Below, piece after piece: positions 10,901 to 16,258 of a stretch of 44,741 nt of DNA. The position numbers and the translations under genes are program-made. Each line of letters opens with the position of its first letter. Within the stretch, counting starts at the first letter, position 1. Source of the stretch: Myxococcales bacterium (GTDB taxonomy: Bacteria > Myxococcota_A > UBA9042); contig JAGSHB010000027.1 in the NCBI GenBank assembly GCA_023954815.1, positions 1-44,741 of the forward strand. The letters run 5' to 3'. A model generated the notes under the pieces. The model was not told the DNA's origin and did not search any database. It saw only the letters and a list, made by a program, of their open reading frames with translations.

Positions 10901-11508
10901 ATCAGGATTGGTACAAGTTCCGTGCAGTGGATAACACCGATTCGGGCACGGCTGTGTGCGATCGGTTCAACGTGCGTGTGCGCTTTGTGCAGAACCCGAG
11001 TAACGGTCTGCGCTTCGAGATCTATCGCGGAGCCTGCCCGGGCGGGAAGTACATGAAGGAAGCGCATAACCCGAATAACAAGGTGGATACTGCGGTGTGC
11101 TGCGGTCAGACCGACTTCAACTGGTTCACCAACTTCAAGGGCTACAAGCGCAACTACTACTCGTCGGGTTACTCGGAGTGGGGCGAGTGCAACTGCACGA
11201 CCTCTGGTTCACGCTACGATCGCTCACGTCAGGGTTGGAACTACGGGCCTTGGAATACGGGCTACGGCGGCAACGGCGCTGGTGGTCCCTATGGCCGCTG
11301 GAATGCGAGCTCAGGTGTGACCGATCGCAATACGAAGAGCCAGTCCTACGGGTACGACCACACTCGTTGTCACAACGACACGGCGTACTTCTACATCAAG
11401 GTGTACCGCGGCGCGTCGATCACGCAGTGCGGCGATTACCGTCTTGAGATCACCAATGGCGTCTACGGCGCACCCTCCAATGGGCGCACTGGTTACATGG
11501 TGAAGTAG
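1..11508 (+). CDS. Giant modular MopE-repeat / propeller-like surface protein (5' partial)
   Basis: The frame is open from base 1 to a TAG at 11506-11508, so the start lies outside the window and at least 3835 residues are encoded. It is a mosaic. MopE-type Asp/Cys repeats (short units such as DGDGYCD, GGDCND, EICDGKDNDCDG) occur at least 22 times. They are interrupted by a C-type-lectin-like domain (residues ~646-774), a Cys-rich CC..WD..C module (~1353-1404), and nine ~210-residue aromatic/Gly-rich modules (~1090-1299, ~1554-2880, ~3050-3485). A C-terminal region opens with a WEPNN motif and contains DQDWYKF, as in bacterial pre-peptidase C-terminal domains. MopE-type repeats are known to be putative metal-binding motifs of secreted proteins. 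I infer a secreted or surface, Ca2+/metal-stabilised adhesin- or sheath-like protein. No membrane anchor is visible at the C-terminus, and no signal peptide can be judged because the N-terminus is missing. Confidence 0.93.
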   Translation, partial: KGGNDCNDADASVYKGKAAEVCDNKDDDCNGVTDNGCDDDKDGHCDAKLVMGNPLSTLCSKGTGDCDDFNFDVHPGATEVCNNKIDDDCDGSQNDENAAGCLDFYFDADNDGFGISAKKCLCTVSGFFRAKVAGDCGDNNTAIKPGATEACDNVDNDCNNVVDDENATGCKTYYLDNDGDGYGLALGKCLCKTANNYTATKKDDCNDSVKAVNPGQTEFCNDIDDNCNGAIDEACNKDGDDYCDSSKKTVGFPNVCKKGGGDCNDNDPNVSQSGAEICDDADNDCDGSTDEGCDDDNDDHCDANLKIVGTPKTCLKGGNDCNDSVVGINPSAAEVCGNTVDENCNGSYNDVGATGCTNYYIDKDSDTYGKNGTLPKCMCIKAGDYTATKSGDCDDANYLINNGVAELCDGKDNDCDGKTDEGCDDDLDGYCDSGMTTIGTPAVCLKGGGDCNDLVKAINPAAQEICGNSVDENCDNSLNSNDAASCTTYYYDGDGDGFGVSVSKCLCTPEGGFKATKAGDCDDTKTTINPAAKEVCGDGLDNNCNGTVNEVNATNCIKFYKDGDKDGFGGTTSQCQCVAEGEFLATTSGDCDDTNNTVKPGGKEICDAIDNNCNSKTDEGCDDDGDGHCDFQMQITPTATCIKSTPKCDGVTLNNICYQAFPILKTYSSSQTACKALGGTLTPINSLQENSTVRSAVTKACGSTAVAWIGADDLALEGVIKWQAGNAFNYANWAGGSANNTATNDALQMLANGTWSMTAPGVSSCYVCKLGKVNNGSGDDCDDTNKLISPSATEVCDDKDNNCDGVKDDKCDSDGDGYCNKTATVIGSPLVCNKGTGDCDDSNNTVFPGKTEMCDGADNDCDGQLDEGCDTDGDDYCTTAMAVVGTPAVCPKGGGDCLDSNKAVNPGATEVCGDSLDNNCAGGVDEICNDGDGDGYCKGNQAPSTACPKGGGDCNDSNKAINPGAKEDCSTVIDDDCNGLTNEQGALNCKEFYPDEDKDGFGYGSKKCMCTQSGAESALVGGDCNDTDANINPNAIEICDGVDNTCAGSIDKGCDEDGDDFCAAGMLITDNVACPKTGTAAGPGCTVKTPTYIGTVISMNTRSHGGGFHPKRQEYWYPQWSGQYIYRYDVNYKYLGSFYANQSQMMDVQGDLTDDAWYSANWGYNTISRREGMKNVGATWNYNIGSTSGAVGVDSTYVYGMRHSGSTVYVLARATGKLSRTFNLNTTTGSLYGGVTIHEGKLYRSSSDRWTYRYDLNGTHDGMKFLAAPSIYNTAFDGKKLCFSANSSSVYCYDLGQYDCKTGDDCKDTDATVNPLAEELCDDKDNNCNSQVDETCDKDNDGFCSSDAKLPFGNCCSAHTGKGCTVSTIQSCLCAKPGYGYCCTIAWDAKCAAAVKTTGCNACNYPSTCPAGGNDCDDGTNLVNPKATESCATEGDDNCDGKSNDINSLGCSKFYLDADGDKFGGASFKCMCKPEGKYNSTVTGDCDDTNPEIYNGLADEICDNKDNNCNSVTDEGCDDDGDKFCDITKIVKDNTICPNSPTSKPTCGSELVSKEGLTPVTIGLNHRSYGGGYHAKRNEFWYPQHASSNTYVYRYEHAPPYKPVGSFNSGLPYIRQITNDGVTDDWFAALYIGSSTGSIVRMSGLTKTKKWNSSSTTSYMGGVAYHSGTVYSMRYNGNRVYAHNASNGVRNTSKEFNLSTYTGSTYGIGIIGGHFYRSSDNAWIYRYGFTVGSKGTMEAIRIKLSQAGHAVAATKDRMCSASYNGMTTCYALPASSESYVVRDTHVASRSHGAGYHHFRKEYWYPQWTSGYTTVYRYNSKRQYLGAFNSGQRYMMQVNGDRKADIWYSANWGHNTITRRDGIKQQTTPTWSRNIGSTAGGVATDGSYVYGMRSSGPTVYKLSRGTGGVVSTFNLSGWYTNSLYGGLFYHNNRLYRATSNNYIGRYQMNGKFDNQYFQTHSSIYTTTWDGKHVCVTSSGGDDYLYCYTLPSNKTTYSPNTYSAGNYAYTYAKYYNMNTRSHGGGYMPKQKEFWYPQWSGTGVYRYNDAGGYLGSFNLPYDQNMQLWGEEDGTFYTANWGRYYARGYNANRSIKWNYYHGYYMGGIACDDDYCYVMRHNNSTVWVLNRSNGGTVRSYGLSGWAGSTLYGGLAIHGDGLIRAASGRYIRTFNKYTGTAQGISFRAQVYPYNMAFRNGQMCVSANNTAVYCYDITDQTGKDTPQLYGTSSTQHISNYNWSHGNGYHPYYKEFFKPSWAGERVYRYNQNHNYVGQFDSGQPQMMGIAGETTNDDWYSANWGYNTIRKHDGMKRRTLWTRNIGTTAGAVAVDANYVYGIRNGNATIYKLNKSNGSVASTFNMTGGSYQTSTTYGGAAVIGSKLYRLANNGYVERYDLASGKYDALTLYLGTSNYGGTFDPVSRELCSTASNDYGKCVTLPEKPATGAGGANTVTGIDTKSYGGGFHTYYNEYWYPEWNGSDSTYVYRYDINAKYLGRFNSKLRSVMQVEGDKEHTDYYAVTHNGSSTYSRVYRLKAKSATKVWTSPYIRTYWGGMGLDQNYVYSMYYSNNRHVYAYNRTNGQRRTDKEFDLTGDFNGGSTYGIAIRNGKLYRTNTSRWVYAYDMGTHAHTGVKFDTANTPQSVALNSKNELCITSTSSPQLVYCYPLANTGANWQATTYTVPTHGEGAGFHNYRQEFWFNNWSSGTTRMYRYNKNKVAIGHFDVPQRYIRQSWGDTGTDHYYTANWSDSTIIKRAGVGATATWSRNIGGNPGGVAGDDKAIYAMRYNSTTVWQLNKLNGSITRTFNLSGDYSGSLYGGLAVADGKLFRGNTSAWVYRYDLLTGIHDKVKFTTLTGIYGSAFDGSEYCVHNSSSSNQKLYCYTIVTTNCTLGNDCDDTQAAVNPGNKELCDDIDNTCSGYIDKGCDDDGDGYCDSKMTTYGTPSVCPKGGGDCNDQNVNESPASVEVCDAKDNNCDGVIDNENAQGCSTYYYDGYNDGVGLTKSTKCLCKADGLYSTTTSGDCDDTCQTCAPTKPEICDGKDNDCDAPLLPAPTLKTTKLTFNRTDLIRYGACWHKYRKEYWFTHWSSAYIYRFNTSGTYVGSFHTGHNSMMGLACDDVTDDYYTANWNYGNVTKRRWGSTLWSRGIGAYPSGVAYDSDTVYAMKYNSNYTTLYKFARNNGSPKSNVVLNGWGQWSSSSTYAPYDGVQVVNGKLWRITQNRYAARYDLTTGKFDGYYFYVSPGGSSVGHTFMKDGKLCVGSYNRNDIYCYTLPDSNLGSLTRKVTMNTYSHGGGYHPKYSEYWYNNYGNSTIYRYDRNGVSRGSFNGGHVNVRQLTANATEDAYYMVRYGSSTSTSYVVKNKGKTSTKVWQYAPTTYLSSVSLSGATVYTQRYESSQRRIYKIAASTGKYLGYFDLTGSIGGYNYGGLLVTQDKVYRASSDGWVRRYDLNTKAYDGLQLYYGNYHSNYNLAWDGNEMCLSSGNSNVFCYRLTSNGALVDEDCDPDGDGYCDQNKVTIGTPKVCPKGGADCDETSKSINPQGIEICNGKDENCNGVLDEGADIWCEEGKNAQAKCIGGKCKIYACNTDYVDLNGLGSDGCECLDTDGWEPNNACNQATTLDTNLADTGGYRYVTARLISYTDQDWYKFRAVDNTDSGTAVCDRFNVRVRFVQNPSNGLRFEIYRGACPGGKYMKEAHNPNNKVDTAVCCGQTDFNWFTNFKGYKRNYYSSGYSEWGECNCTTSGSRYDRSRQGWNYGPWNTGYGGNGAGGPYGRWNASSGVTDRNTKSQSYGYDHTRCHNDTAYFYIKVYRGASITQCGDYRLEITNGVYGAPSNGRTGYMVK
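1936..2322 (+). other. C-type-lectin-like domain inside the giant protein
   Basis: About 129 residues with the order of landmarks of a C-type-lectin-like domain: an opening CDGV..NNICY, the helix SSSQTACKALGGTL, the ENSTV segment, AWIGADD, IKWQAG, YANWAGG, and a closing CYVCKL. Cys residues sit at the expected positions of the two conserved disulfides. The canonical WND Ca2+/sugar site is not intact (the region reads GTWSM), so carbohydrate binding of the classical type is doubtful. Confidence 0.75.
2323..3246 (+). repeat. MopE-type Asp/Cys repeat block 2 (5 units)
   Basis: Five further Asp/Cys units follow the lectin-like domain, with cores such as EVCDDKDNNCDG and EMCDGADNDCDG. Spacing and composition match block 1, so the lectin-like domain looks inserted in the middle of one continuous array. 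Confidence 0.82.
3268..3897 (+). repeat. Propeller-like module P1
   Basis: First of nine copies of a ~210-residue module. It opens with NTRSHGGGFHPK followed by EYWYPQWSG and a YRYD strand, runs through several strands ending in aromatic residues (YVYGMRH, TFNL, LYGG, WTYRYDL), and closes with VYCYDLG. Sub-repeats of ~40 residues suggest a five-blade beta-propeller-like fold. The fold is inferred from pattern only. I do not recognise a named family. Confidence 0.75.
3898..4656 (+). repeat. MopE-type block 3 (3 units) with a CC..WD..C insert
   Basis: Three Asp/Cys units (cores ELCDDKDNNCNS, ESCATEGDDNCDG, EICDNKDNNCNS). Between the first and second lies a Cys-dense insert at 4057-4212 (GNCCSAH, SCLCA, YCCTIAWDAKC). 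This resembles the small CC..C.C..CC..WD..C modules that recur in secreted Myxococcota proteins. Confidence 0.75.
4660..8640 (+). repeat. Propeller-like modules P2-P7 in tandem
   Basis: Six head-to-tail copies, starting near 4678, 5335, 6036, 6690, 7340 and 8017. Each opens with (N/S)-(R/W)-SHGGGY- or a variant, followed by E(Y/F)WYPQW and YRY, and each ends with CY-LP or a variant (TCYALP, LYCYTLP, VYCYDIT, CVTLP, VYCYPL, LYCYTI). The copies have diverged at most positions but keep the Tyr/Trp/Gly framework. This indicates old duplications under selection rather than recent slippage. Confidence 0.8.
8641..9146 (+). repeat. MopE-type block 4 (3 units)
   Basis: Three Asp/Cys units (cores ELCDDIDNTCSG, EVCDAKDNNCDG, EICDGKDNDCDA) separate propeller-like modules P7 and P8. 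The last unit is shortened after its core and passes directly into P8. Confidence 0.8.
9147..10455 (+). repeat. Propeller-like modules P8-P9
   Basis: Two more copies of the ~210-residue module. P8 opens with the divergent IRYGACWHKYRKEYW and ends IYCYTLP. P9 opens with NTYSHGGGYHPKYSEYW and ends VFCYRLT. They are followed by the last MopE-type unit. Confidence 0.78.
10465..11505 (+). other. C-terminal region: last MopE unit, EPN/PPC-like domain, Trp/Tyr/Gly-rich insert
   Basis: One final Asp/Cys unit (core EICNGKDENCNG) is followed by a Cys-bearing linker and a WEPNN...DQDWYKF segment. That pairing is typical of bacterial pre-peptidase C-terminal (PPC) domains. A ~65-residue insert at about 11140-11340 is rich in Trp, Tyr, Gly and Asn before the domain closes with YRLEITNG. 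No sorting motif such as a C-terminal PEP-CTERM or LPXTG signal is seen. Confidence 0.6.
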
Positions 11509-11519
11509 ACACGGTCTCA

Positions 11520-11588
11520 GACGGTGAGCACTGCCCTTCCGGGGATGGCTCACCGTCGACACGGTTCCGTGTCGGAGATGGCTCTCCG
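11520..11588. terminator. Three consecutive hairpins between convergent genes
   Basis: Hairpin 1 has a perfect 10-bp stem, 11520-11529 with 11548-11557. Hairpin 2 is a 7-bp stem, 11558-11564 with 11567-11573 (the 2-base loop would open by one pair in practice). Hairpin 3 is a 5-6-bp stem around 11574-11578 and 11583-11587. They fill the gap between the giant gene and gatB, so a transcription-stop role for both strands is plausible. There is no U-run. Confidence 0.4.
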
Positions 11589-11637
11589 GATCAGCAGCTC
11601 ACAATCAAAGTCGGAAAGAAGGCTTGCGGGCGGAATT

Positions 11638-13080
11638 CTAGCCGTCTAGGAGCGCTTTCAGCTTGGCGTTGACCACCTTGGCGTTGGCTTTGCCCTGCAA
11701 TTGACGCATCACCTGGCCTACGAAAAATCCGATCAGCTTGTGCTTGCCACTTCGGTAGGCGGCTACCTGACCTGGATTTGCGGCGATGATGGCAGCGAGC
11801 ATGTCGTCCAGTGCGCCATCGTCTTGTTCGATCAAGCCAGTATGGTCACGTGCGGATTCGAGGGCGTCGGCAAAGCTCGCATCGGCGGCGAATGCTGCGA
11901 CCAGCACGTCGGTCAGCATCTTGTTACTGAGCTTGCCGTCTCGCCACTGATCGTGAACTTCGGCCAGTTGAGTCATCGCTGTGTCGATGTCTGCCCAGGA
12001 GCGTTCGCTCTTGTTGAGCGCGCCTGCAAGCCGCCCGGTCAGAAAGCTCGCGAGGCTGCGAGCGCGCTCGGGGCTCTGATCTTGGCCGAGAGTCCGTTCA
12101 TAGCGATCGGCGGTTTCCGGGTCTTCACAGAGCAGGCGTGCCATCTCGGTATCCAAACCAAGGTCGCTCACAAACCGGCTCCGCCGCTGCGCAGGTAGCT
12201 CGGGAATCGTCGCCGCCCAGGCTGTGAGATCTTCAGCCGCAATCAGCAGCGGCGGCAGGTCTGGATCTGGGAAATACCGATAGTCGTGCGCCTGTTCCTT
12301 GCTGCGCATCGCGGCGGTACGACCCTTGTCTACGTCCCACAGGCGCGTTTGCTGGATGATGGTCTCGCCGGCGGTGATTTGGCGGATCTGGCGGGCGGAC
12401 TCATAGCCGATGGCGTCTCGAATCCCCCGAAATGAATTCAGGTTTTTGATCTCACAACGGGTACCCAGGGTGGTCTGGCCCACCCGGCGTACGCTGACGT
12501 TGGCATCGCAGCGAAAGGAGCCCTCTTCCAGGTTGCCGTCGTTGACCCCGATGTAGATCAGAATCGCCCGCAGCTCCTTGAGGTAAGCCACCGCTTCATC
12601 CGCTGAACGCAGGTCGGGCTCGCTCACGATCTCGATCAGCGGTACGCCGGCACGGTTCAGATCGACATAGCTGCCGCCAGCGCGATGGCTCGACTTCCCG
12701 GCATCCTCTTCCATGTGAATGCGCGTGATGCGGATACGCCGTGGGCCCTCACCCGCATCGATGTCCAGATGTCCTGCGAGACAGATCGGTTTGTCGAACT
12801 GCGAAATCTGATAGCCCTTGGGCAGATCTGGGTAGAAGTAGTTCTTGCGCGCAAAAACCGAGTGTCGCTGCACCTCGCAGTTGGTAGCGAGGCCCGCAAT
12901 CGCCGCCATGCGCACGGCTTCCTTGTTGAGGACAGGTAGGGCGCCGGGAAGGCCCAAACTCACCGCATCAACGTGGCTATTGGGGGCGCCGCCGAATGCC
13001 GCAGATGCCGGACCAAAGAGCTTACTCTCGGTGCGCAGCTGGGCGTGAACTTCCAGACCGATGACCAGTTCCCACGCCAT
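11638..13080 (-). CDS. gatB: Aspartyl/glutamyl-tRNA(Asn/Gln) amidotransferase subunit B
   Basis: 480 residues, the usual GatB length. GatB activates the side-chain carboxylate of Glu-tRNA(Gln) or Asp-tRNA(Asn) with ATP and transfers ammonia released by GatA. The N-terminus (WELVIGLEVHAQL) and the segments KNYFYPDLPKGYQISQ and RTGVPLIEI-like NRAGVPLIEIVSEPD are family signatures. The C-terminal helical tRNA-binding region (YqeY-like) is present. The ATG at 13080 overlaps the gatA stop by one base (TGATG); a GTG three bases upstream is less likely. It is the last gene of the co-directional run, so translation is probably coupled to gatA. Confidence 0.96.
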   Translation of the reverse strand: MAWELVIGLEVHAQLRTESKLFGPASAAFGGAPNSHVDAVSLGLPGALPVLNKEAVRMAAIAGLATNCEVQRHSVFARKNYFYPDLPKGYQISQFDKPICLAGHLDIDAGEGPRRIRITRIHMEEDAGKSSHRAGGSYVDLNRAGVPLIEIVSEPDLRSADEAVAYLKELRAILIYIGVNDGNLEEGSFRCDANVSVRRVGQTTLGTRCEIKNLNSFRGIRDAIGYESARQIRQITAGETIIQQTRLWDVDKGRTAAMRSKEQAHDYRYFPDPDLPPLLIAAEDLTAWAATIPELPAQRRSRFVSDLGLDTEMARLLCEDPETADRYERTLGQDQSPERARSLASFLTGRLAGALNKSERSWADIDTAMTQLAEVHDQWRDGKLSNKMLTDVLVAAFAADASFADALESARDHTGLIEQDDGALDDMLAAIIAANPGQVAAYRSGKHKLIGFFVGQVMRQLQGKANAKVVNAKLKALLDG

Positions 13081-14552
13081 CACTGGCCTCCTGCGATCGC
13101 CGCCTGAAGGGCAGCTGGGCCACTGAGCCGCTCCTGGCGTTGTTCTACGGCTGCGCCAACTTGAAACAGGGTGGTCTCCTTGAAGGAACCGGCGATGAGC
13201 TGCACCGCGAGCGGCAGCCCTTCATCGCCAAGCCCCACGGGAACGCTCATGGCCGGAAGACCGGCGAGGTTGGCGGCCGTGGTGTAGATGTCCATCTGAT
13301 AGGCTGCGATTGGATCGTGGGTATGCGCGCCCAGCGGCCAAGCGGCACTCGGCGCGGTGGGGCCAAGGATCACATCGCACGCAGACAACGCAGTCTGCAG
13401 ATCATCGTGGACCAAGCGCCGCACGCGACATGCGCGGTCGTAGTAGGCGTCGTAGTAGCCGGACGACAGGGCCCACGTACCCATCACGATGCGCCGCTGC
13501 ACTTCGGGACCAAACCCTTCGGCGCGACTCCGGGCATACAGCGTGTCCAGGGTGTCGCTGCTATGGAGCTCGGCCCTGTGGCCGTAGCGCACGCCATCGT
13601 AGCGTGCCAAGTTGGCCGAGGCCTCGCTCATGGCGATGAGGTAGTAGGCCGGCACAGCGAGGTGCGCGTGGGGGAGCTCGATAGCGGCCCCAGTGGCGCC
13701 AGCTGCAAGGAGCGCGTCGTACGTGGTCATCACCGCGCGGTGTACCTCAGGGCTCAATCCTGCGAGCCAGCTGTGGACGAGACCCACACGCAGCCCGGCC
13801 ACGGGCAACTCGCACGCTGCTTCGTAGTCGCCGATTGGCTCTGAGCGACTGGTGGCGTCGGCCGCACAAGGTCCCGCGATGACGGAGAACAGACGCGCGG
13901 TATCGCGTACCGTCGCCGCCATGGGGCCGACTTGATCGAGGGATGAGGCATAGGCCACGACACCTGAACGCGACACCCGCCCGTATGTTGGTTTGAGCCC
14001 AACCACCCCGCAAAATGCGGCCGGAAGCCGTACGCTGCCTCCCGTATCTGTGCCCAGCGAGCCATACCCGTAGCCCGCAGCCACCGCCGCTGCAGAGCCG
14101 CCAGACGAGCCGCCGGGAACCCGGTCGAGCCCCCATGGGTTGCGTACCGGTCCGGTCGCCGCGGTCTCATTGGTCGAGCCCATGGCGAACTCGTCCAAGG
14201 ACGTCTTTCCCAGCAGGACCGCCCCTGCTGCGCGTAGTCGGGCGATCACACTGGCGTCACGCGGCGCGACATAGCCCGCGAGCATGTTGGAGCCAGCGGT
14301 CAGGGGCTGGCCGCCGACTGCGATGAGATCTTTGATGGTGATGGGAACGCCAGCGAGCGGACCTATCGGTTGTCCCGCTGCGACCGCCTCATCGACTGCG
14401 GTTGCCTGGGCGCGCGCACCGGCTGCATCGACGTGCACCATGGCGTTGAGGTGAACGTCGGCCGATTCGATGCGCGCCAGCGCTGCGTTGGTCGCATCTA
14501 GCGCACTGAGGCTGCCGGCTGCGATGGCCGATGCGCATTCAATAAGCGTCAT
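13080..14552 (-). CDS. gatA: Aspartyl/glutamyl-tRNA(Asn/Gln) amidotransferase subunit A
   Basis: 490 residues, typical of GatA, an amidase-signature enzyme that hydrolyses glutamine to supply ammonia to GatB. The catalytic Ser-cisSer-Lys triad is visible as K74 (ITIKD), S149 (GGSSGGS) and S173 (GTDTGGS). The start chosen is the ATG at 14552, preceded by GGAG at good spacing. A GTG at 14576 would add eight residues and lacks support. It follows gatC by a short gap and overlaps gatB. All catalytic residues are present, so the enzyme should be active. Confidence 0.96.
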   Translation of the reverse strand: MTLIECASAIAAGSLSALDATNAALARIESADVHLNAMVHVDAAGARAQATAVDEAVAAGQPIGPLAGVPITIKDLIAVGGQPLTAGSNMLAGYVAPRDASVIARLRAAGAVLLGKTSLDEFAMGSTNETAATGPVRNPWGLDRVPGGSSGGSAAAVAAGYGYGSLGTDTGGSVRLPAAFCGVVGLKPTYGRVSRSGVVAYASSLDQVGPMAATVRDTARLFSVIAGPCAADATSRSEPIGDYEAACELPVAGLRVGLVHSWLAGLSPEVHRAVMTTYDALLAAGATGAAIELPHAHLAVPAYYLIAMSEASANLARYDGVRYGHRAELHSSDTLDTLYARSRAEGFGPEVQRRIVMGTWALSSGYYDAYYDRACRVRRLVHDDLQTALSACDVILGPTAPSAAWPLGAHTHDPIAAYQMDIYTTAANLAGLPAMSVPVGLGDEGLPLAVQLIAGSFKETTLFQVGAAVEQRQERLSGPAALQAAIAGGQ

Positions 14553-14578
14553 GGTCTGCTCCACGTTGCGAATCACAC

Positions 14579-14872
14579 CTAGCCCACGACCCGCGGAACC
14601 AGAAAATGGCCTTCAGCTTGAGCGGGCGCATTGGCCAGCGCTTCAGCTGCCGTCAGGTCACTACTGACGCGATCGCGCCGCAAGCCCATGGCGCCCTCAT
14701 GGGGGTGCGTCATCGGCGCAACATCGGAGACATCTACCGCCTGCAGCATGGAGACCCACGCGCGTACGCGCTCTAACTCAGCCGCCATGGCCTGCTGCTC
14801 AGCAGGCTCGAGGGCGAGACGGGCAAGCCGGGCCGCATCTGCCACAGCGGTTGCATCGATGGCATCACTCAT
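14579..14872 (-). CDS. gatC: Aspartyl/glutamyl-tRNA(Asn/Gln) amidotransferase subunit C
   Basis: 97 residues, the normal size of GatC, the small subunit that wraps GatA and stabilises the GatCAB complex. The pattern VADAARLARLALEP near the start, the ELERV helix and the DVAPMTHP segment are typical. The ATG overlaps the phosphomannomutase stop in an ATGA arrangement and has AGGAG about eight bases upstream. Presence of all three gat genes together suggests this organism lacks glutaminyl- and/or asparaginyl-tRNA synthetase; the window cannot show which. Confidence 0.95.
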   Translation of the reverse strand: MSDAIDATAVADAARLARLALEPAEQQAMAAELERVRAWVSMLQAVDVSDVAPMTHPHEGAMGLRRDRVSSDLTAAEALANAPAQAEGHFLVPRVVG

Positions 14873-16233
14873 GGCAGCAGCTCCTGACTGGCATCGGCGA
14901 TGGCGCCTTCAAGTTGGCTGCGGATCGCAGCGAGCGCCTCGTCAGAGTTCGCCTCACAACGCAGCACCAGCACGGGCCCGGTGTTCGACGCGCGCACCAA
15001 CCCCCAACCGTCGTCAAAGATCACCCGCGCGCCGTCGATATCGATGACCTCATGGTCGGCGGAAAAATGCGCTAGCACCCGCTCGACGACCCCAAATTTG
15101 ACGCCGTCCGGGCAGGGCAAACGTAGCTCTGGAGTCGACGAGGGGCTTGGTAAATCAGCCAATAAGCCGGAAAGTCGCTGCTCGGTTTGGGTCAAAATCT
15201 CCAGCAGACGACAGGTCGCGTAGGTCGCGTCGTCGTAGCCGAAGTAGCGATGTTTGTAGAAGATGTGACCGCTCATCTCGCCGGCGAGCAGCGCGCCTTC
15301 TTCCTTCATCCGGGCCTTGATCAGACTGTGCCCGACGCGGCTCATGATCGGCCGGCCGCCGTGGGCCGCGATGTCGTCAAAGAGGGTCTGGCTGCACTTG
15401 ACCTCGCCAACGATGGTGGCGCCTGGCTCCTCGGCCAAAAGCGCCCGCGACAAGATGACCATCAACCGGTCGCCCCAGATGATATTGGCTTGTTCGTCGA
15501 CCACGCCCACCCTGTCGCCATCGCCGTCGTATGCGACACCTAGATCAGCGCCATGGGCCAACACCGCAGCCTGCAAGTCGACGAGGTTTTCAGCGACGGT
15601 CGGATCTGGATGATGATTGGGAAAGAGGCCGTCTGGCTCGCAGTACAGGGCAACCACTTCACAGCCCAGCGCCCGCAAAAGCCCCGGAACAATCGGTCCG
15701 GTGGGGCCGTTGCCTGCGTCGATGACCACCTTGAGCCGCCGCTCGCCGAGAGCGATGTTGTCCTTGATCCAGGCCTCGTAGGCGGGACGAATGAGGTGCG
15801 TCTCTGTCGCGCCAGCGCCGCTGGTGAAGTCCTGGGTCTCGATGGCCTGCTTGAGGCGAACAATGGCCTCGCCGTGCAGAGAGCCGGCTTTCGTCACCAT
15901 CTTGAAGCCGTTGTCTGGCGCCGGATTGTGACTGCCGGTGACCATGATACCGCCGGCGACGTCGAGGGTCTCCGCTGCGAAGTAGAGCAGCGGGGTCGGG
16001 ACCATACCGACGGCGACCGTATCGCAGCCAGCCGCCGTCAGTCCGCCGATCAACGCGTCTCTGATGCGTTCGCTCGACAGCCGTGCATCCCAGCCGACCG
16101 CCACGCGGTGCAGCGCCGATGTGCGCTTGATGTGGCTGCCAAATGCGCGGCCGAGGTCATAGACGAGAGTGTCGGGCAGGTCGGTTTGGGCGACGCCGCG
16201 AATGTCGTAGGCACGAAAGATATGGGGGTTCAT
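14869..16233 (-). CDS. manB: Phosphomannomutase/phosphoglucomutase
   Basis: 454 residues, alpha-D-phosphohexomutase family, AlgC/ManB type. It interconverts mannose-6-P and mannose-1-P (often also the glucose phosphates) in the cytoplasm. The phosphoserine loop is TGSHNP with S101, the Mg2+ loop is DGDGDR, the sugar-specificity loop is GEMSGH, and the N-terminus IFRAYDIRG is diagnostic. The open frame extends upstream to 16605, but that part overlaps manC in another frame and shows no homology. The ATG at 16233 with GGAG eight bases upstream is the start. Directly downstream of the GDP-mannose enzyme gene, so the two act in sequence. Confidence 0.94.
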   Translation of the reverse strand: MNPHIFRAYDIRGVAQTDLPDTLVYDLGRAFGSHIKRTSALHRVAVGWDARLSSERIRDALIGGLTAAGCDTVAVGMVPTPLLYFAAETLDVAGGIMVTGSHNPAPDNGFKMVTKAGSLHGEAIVRLKQAIETQDFTSGAGATETHLIRPAYEAWIKDNIALGERRLKVVIDAGNGPTGPIVPGLLRALGCEVVALYCEPDGLFPNHHPDPTVAENLVDLQAAVLAHGADLGVAYDGDGDRVGVVDEQANIIWGDRLMVILSRALLAEEPGATIVGEVKCSQTLFDDIAAHGGRPIMSRVGHSLIKARMKEEGALLAGEMSGHIFYKHRYFGYDDATYATCRLLEILTQTEQRLSGLLADLPSPSSTPELRLPCPDGVKFGVVERVLAHFSADHEVIDIDGARVIFDDGWGLVRASNTGPVLVLRCEANSDEALAAIRSQLEGAIADASQELLP

Positions 16234-16258
16234 CAAGTCTCCGAAGCGCGCTGCGCTT

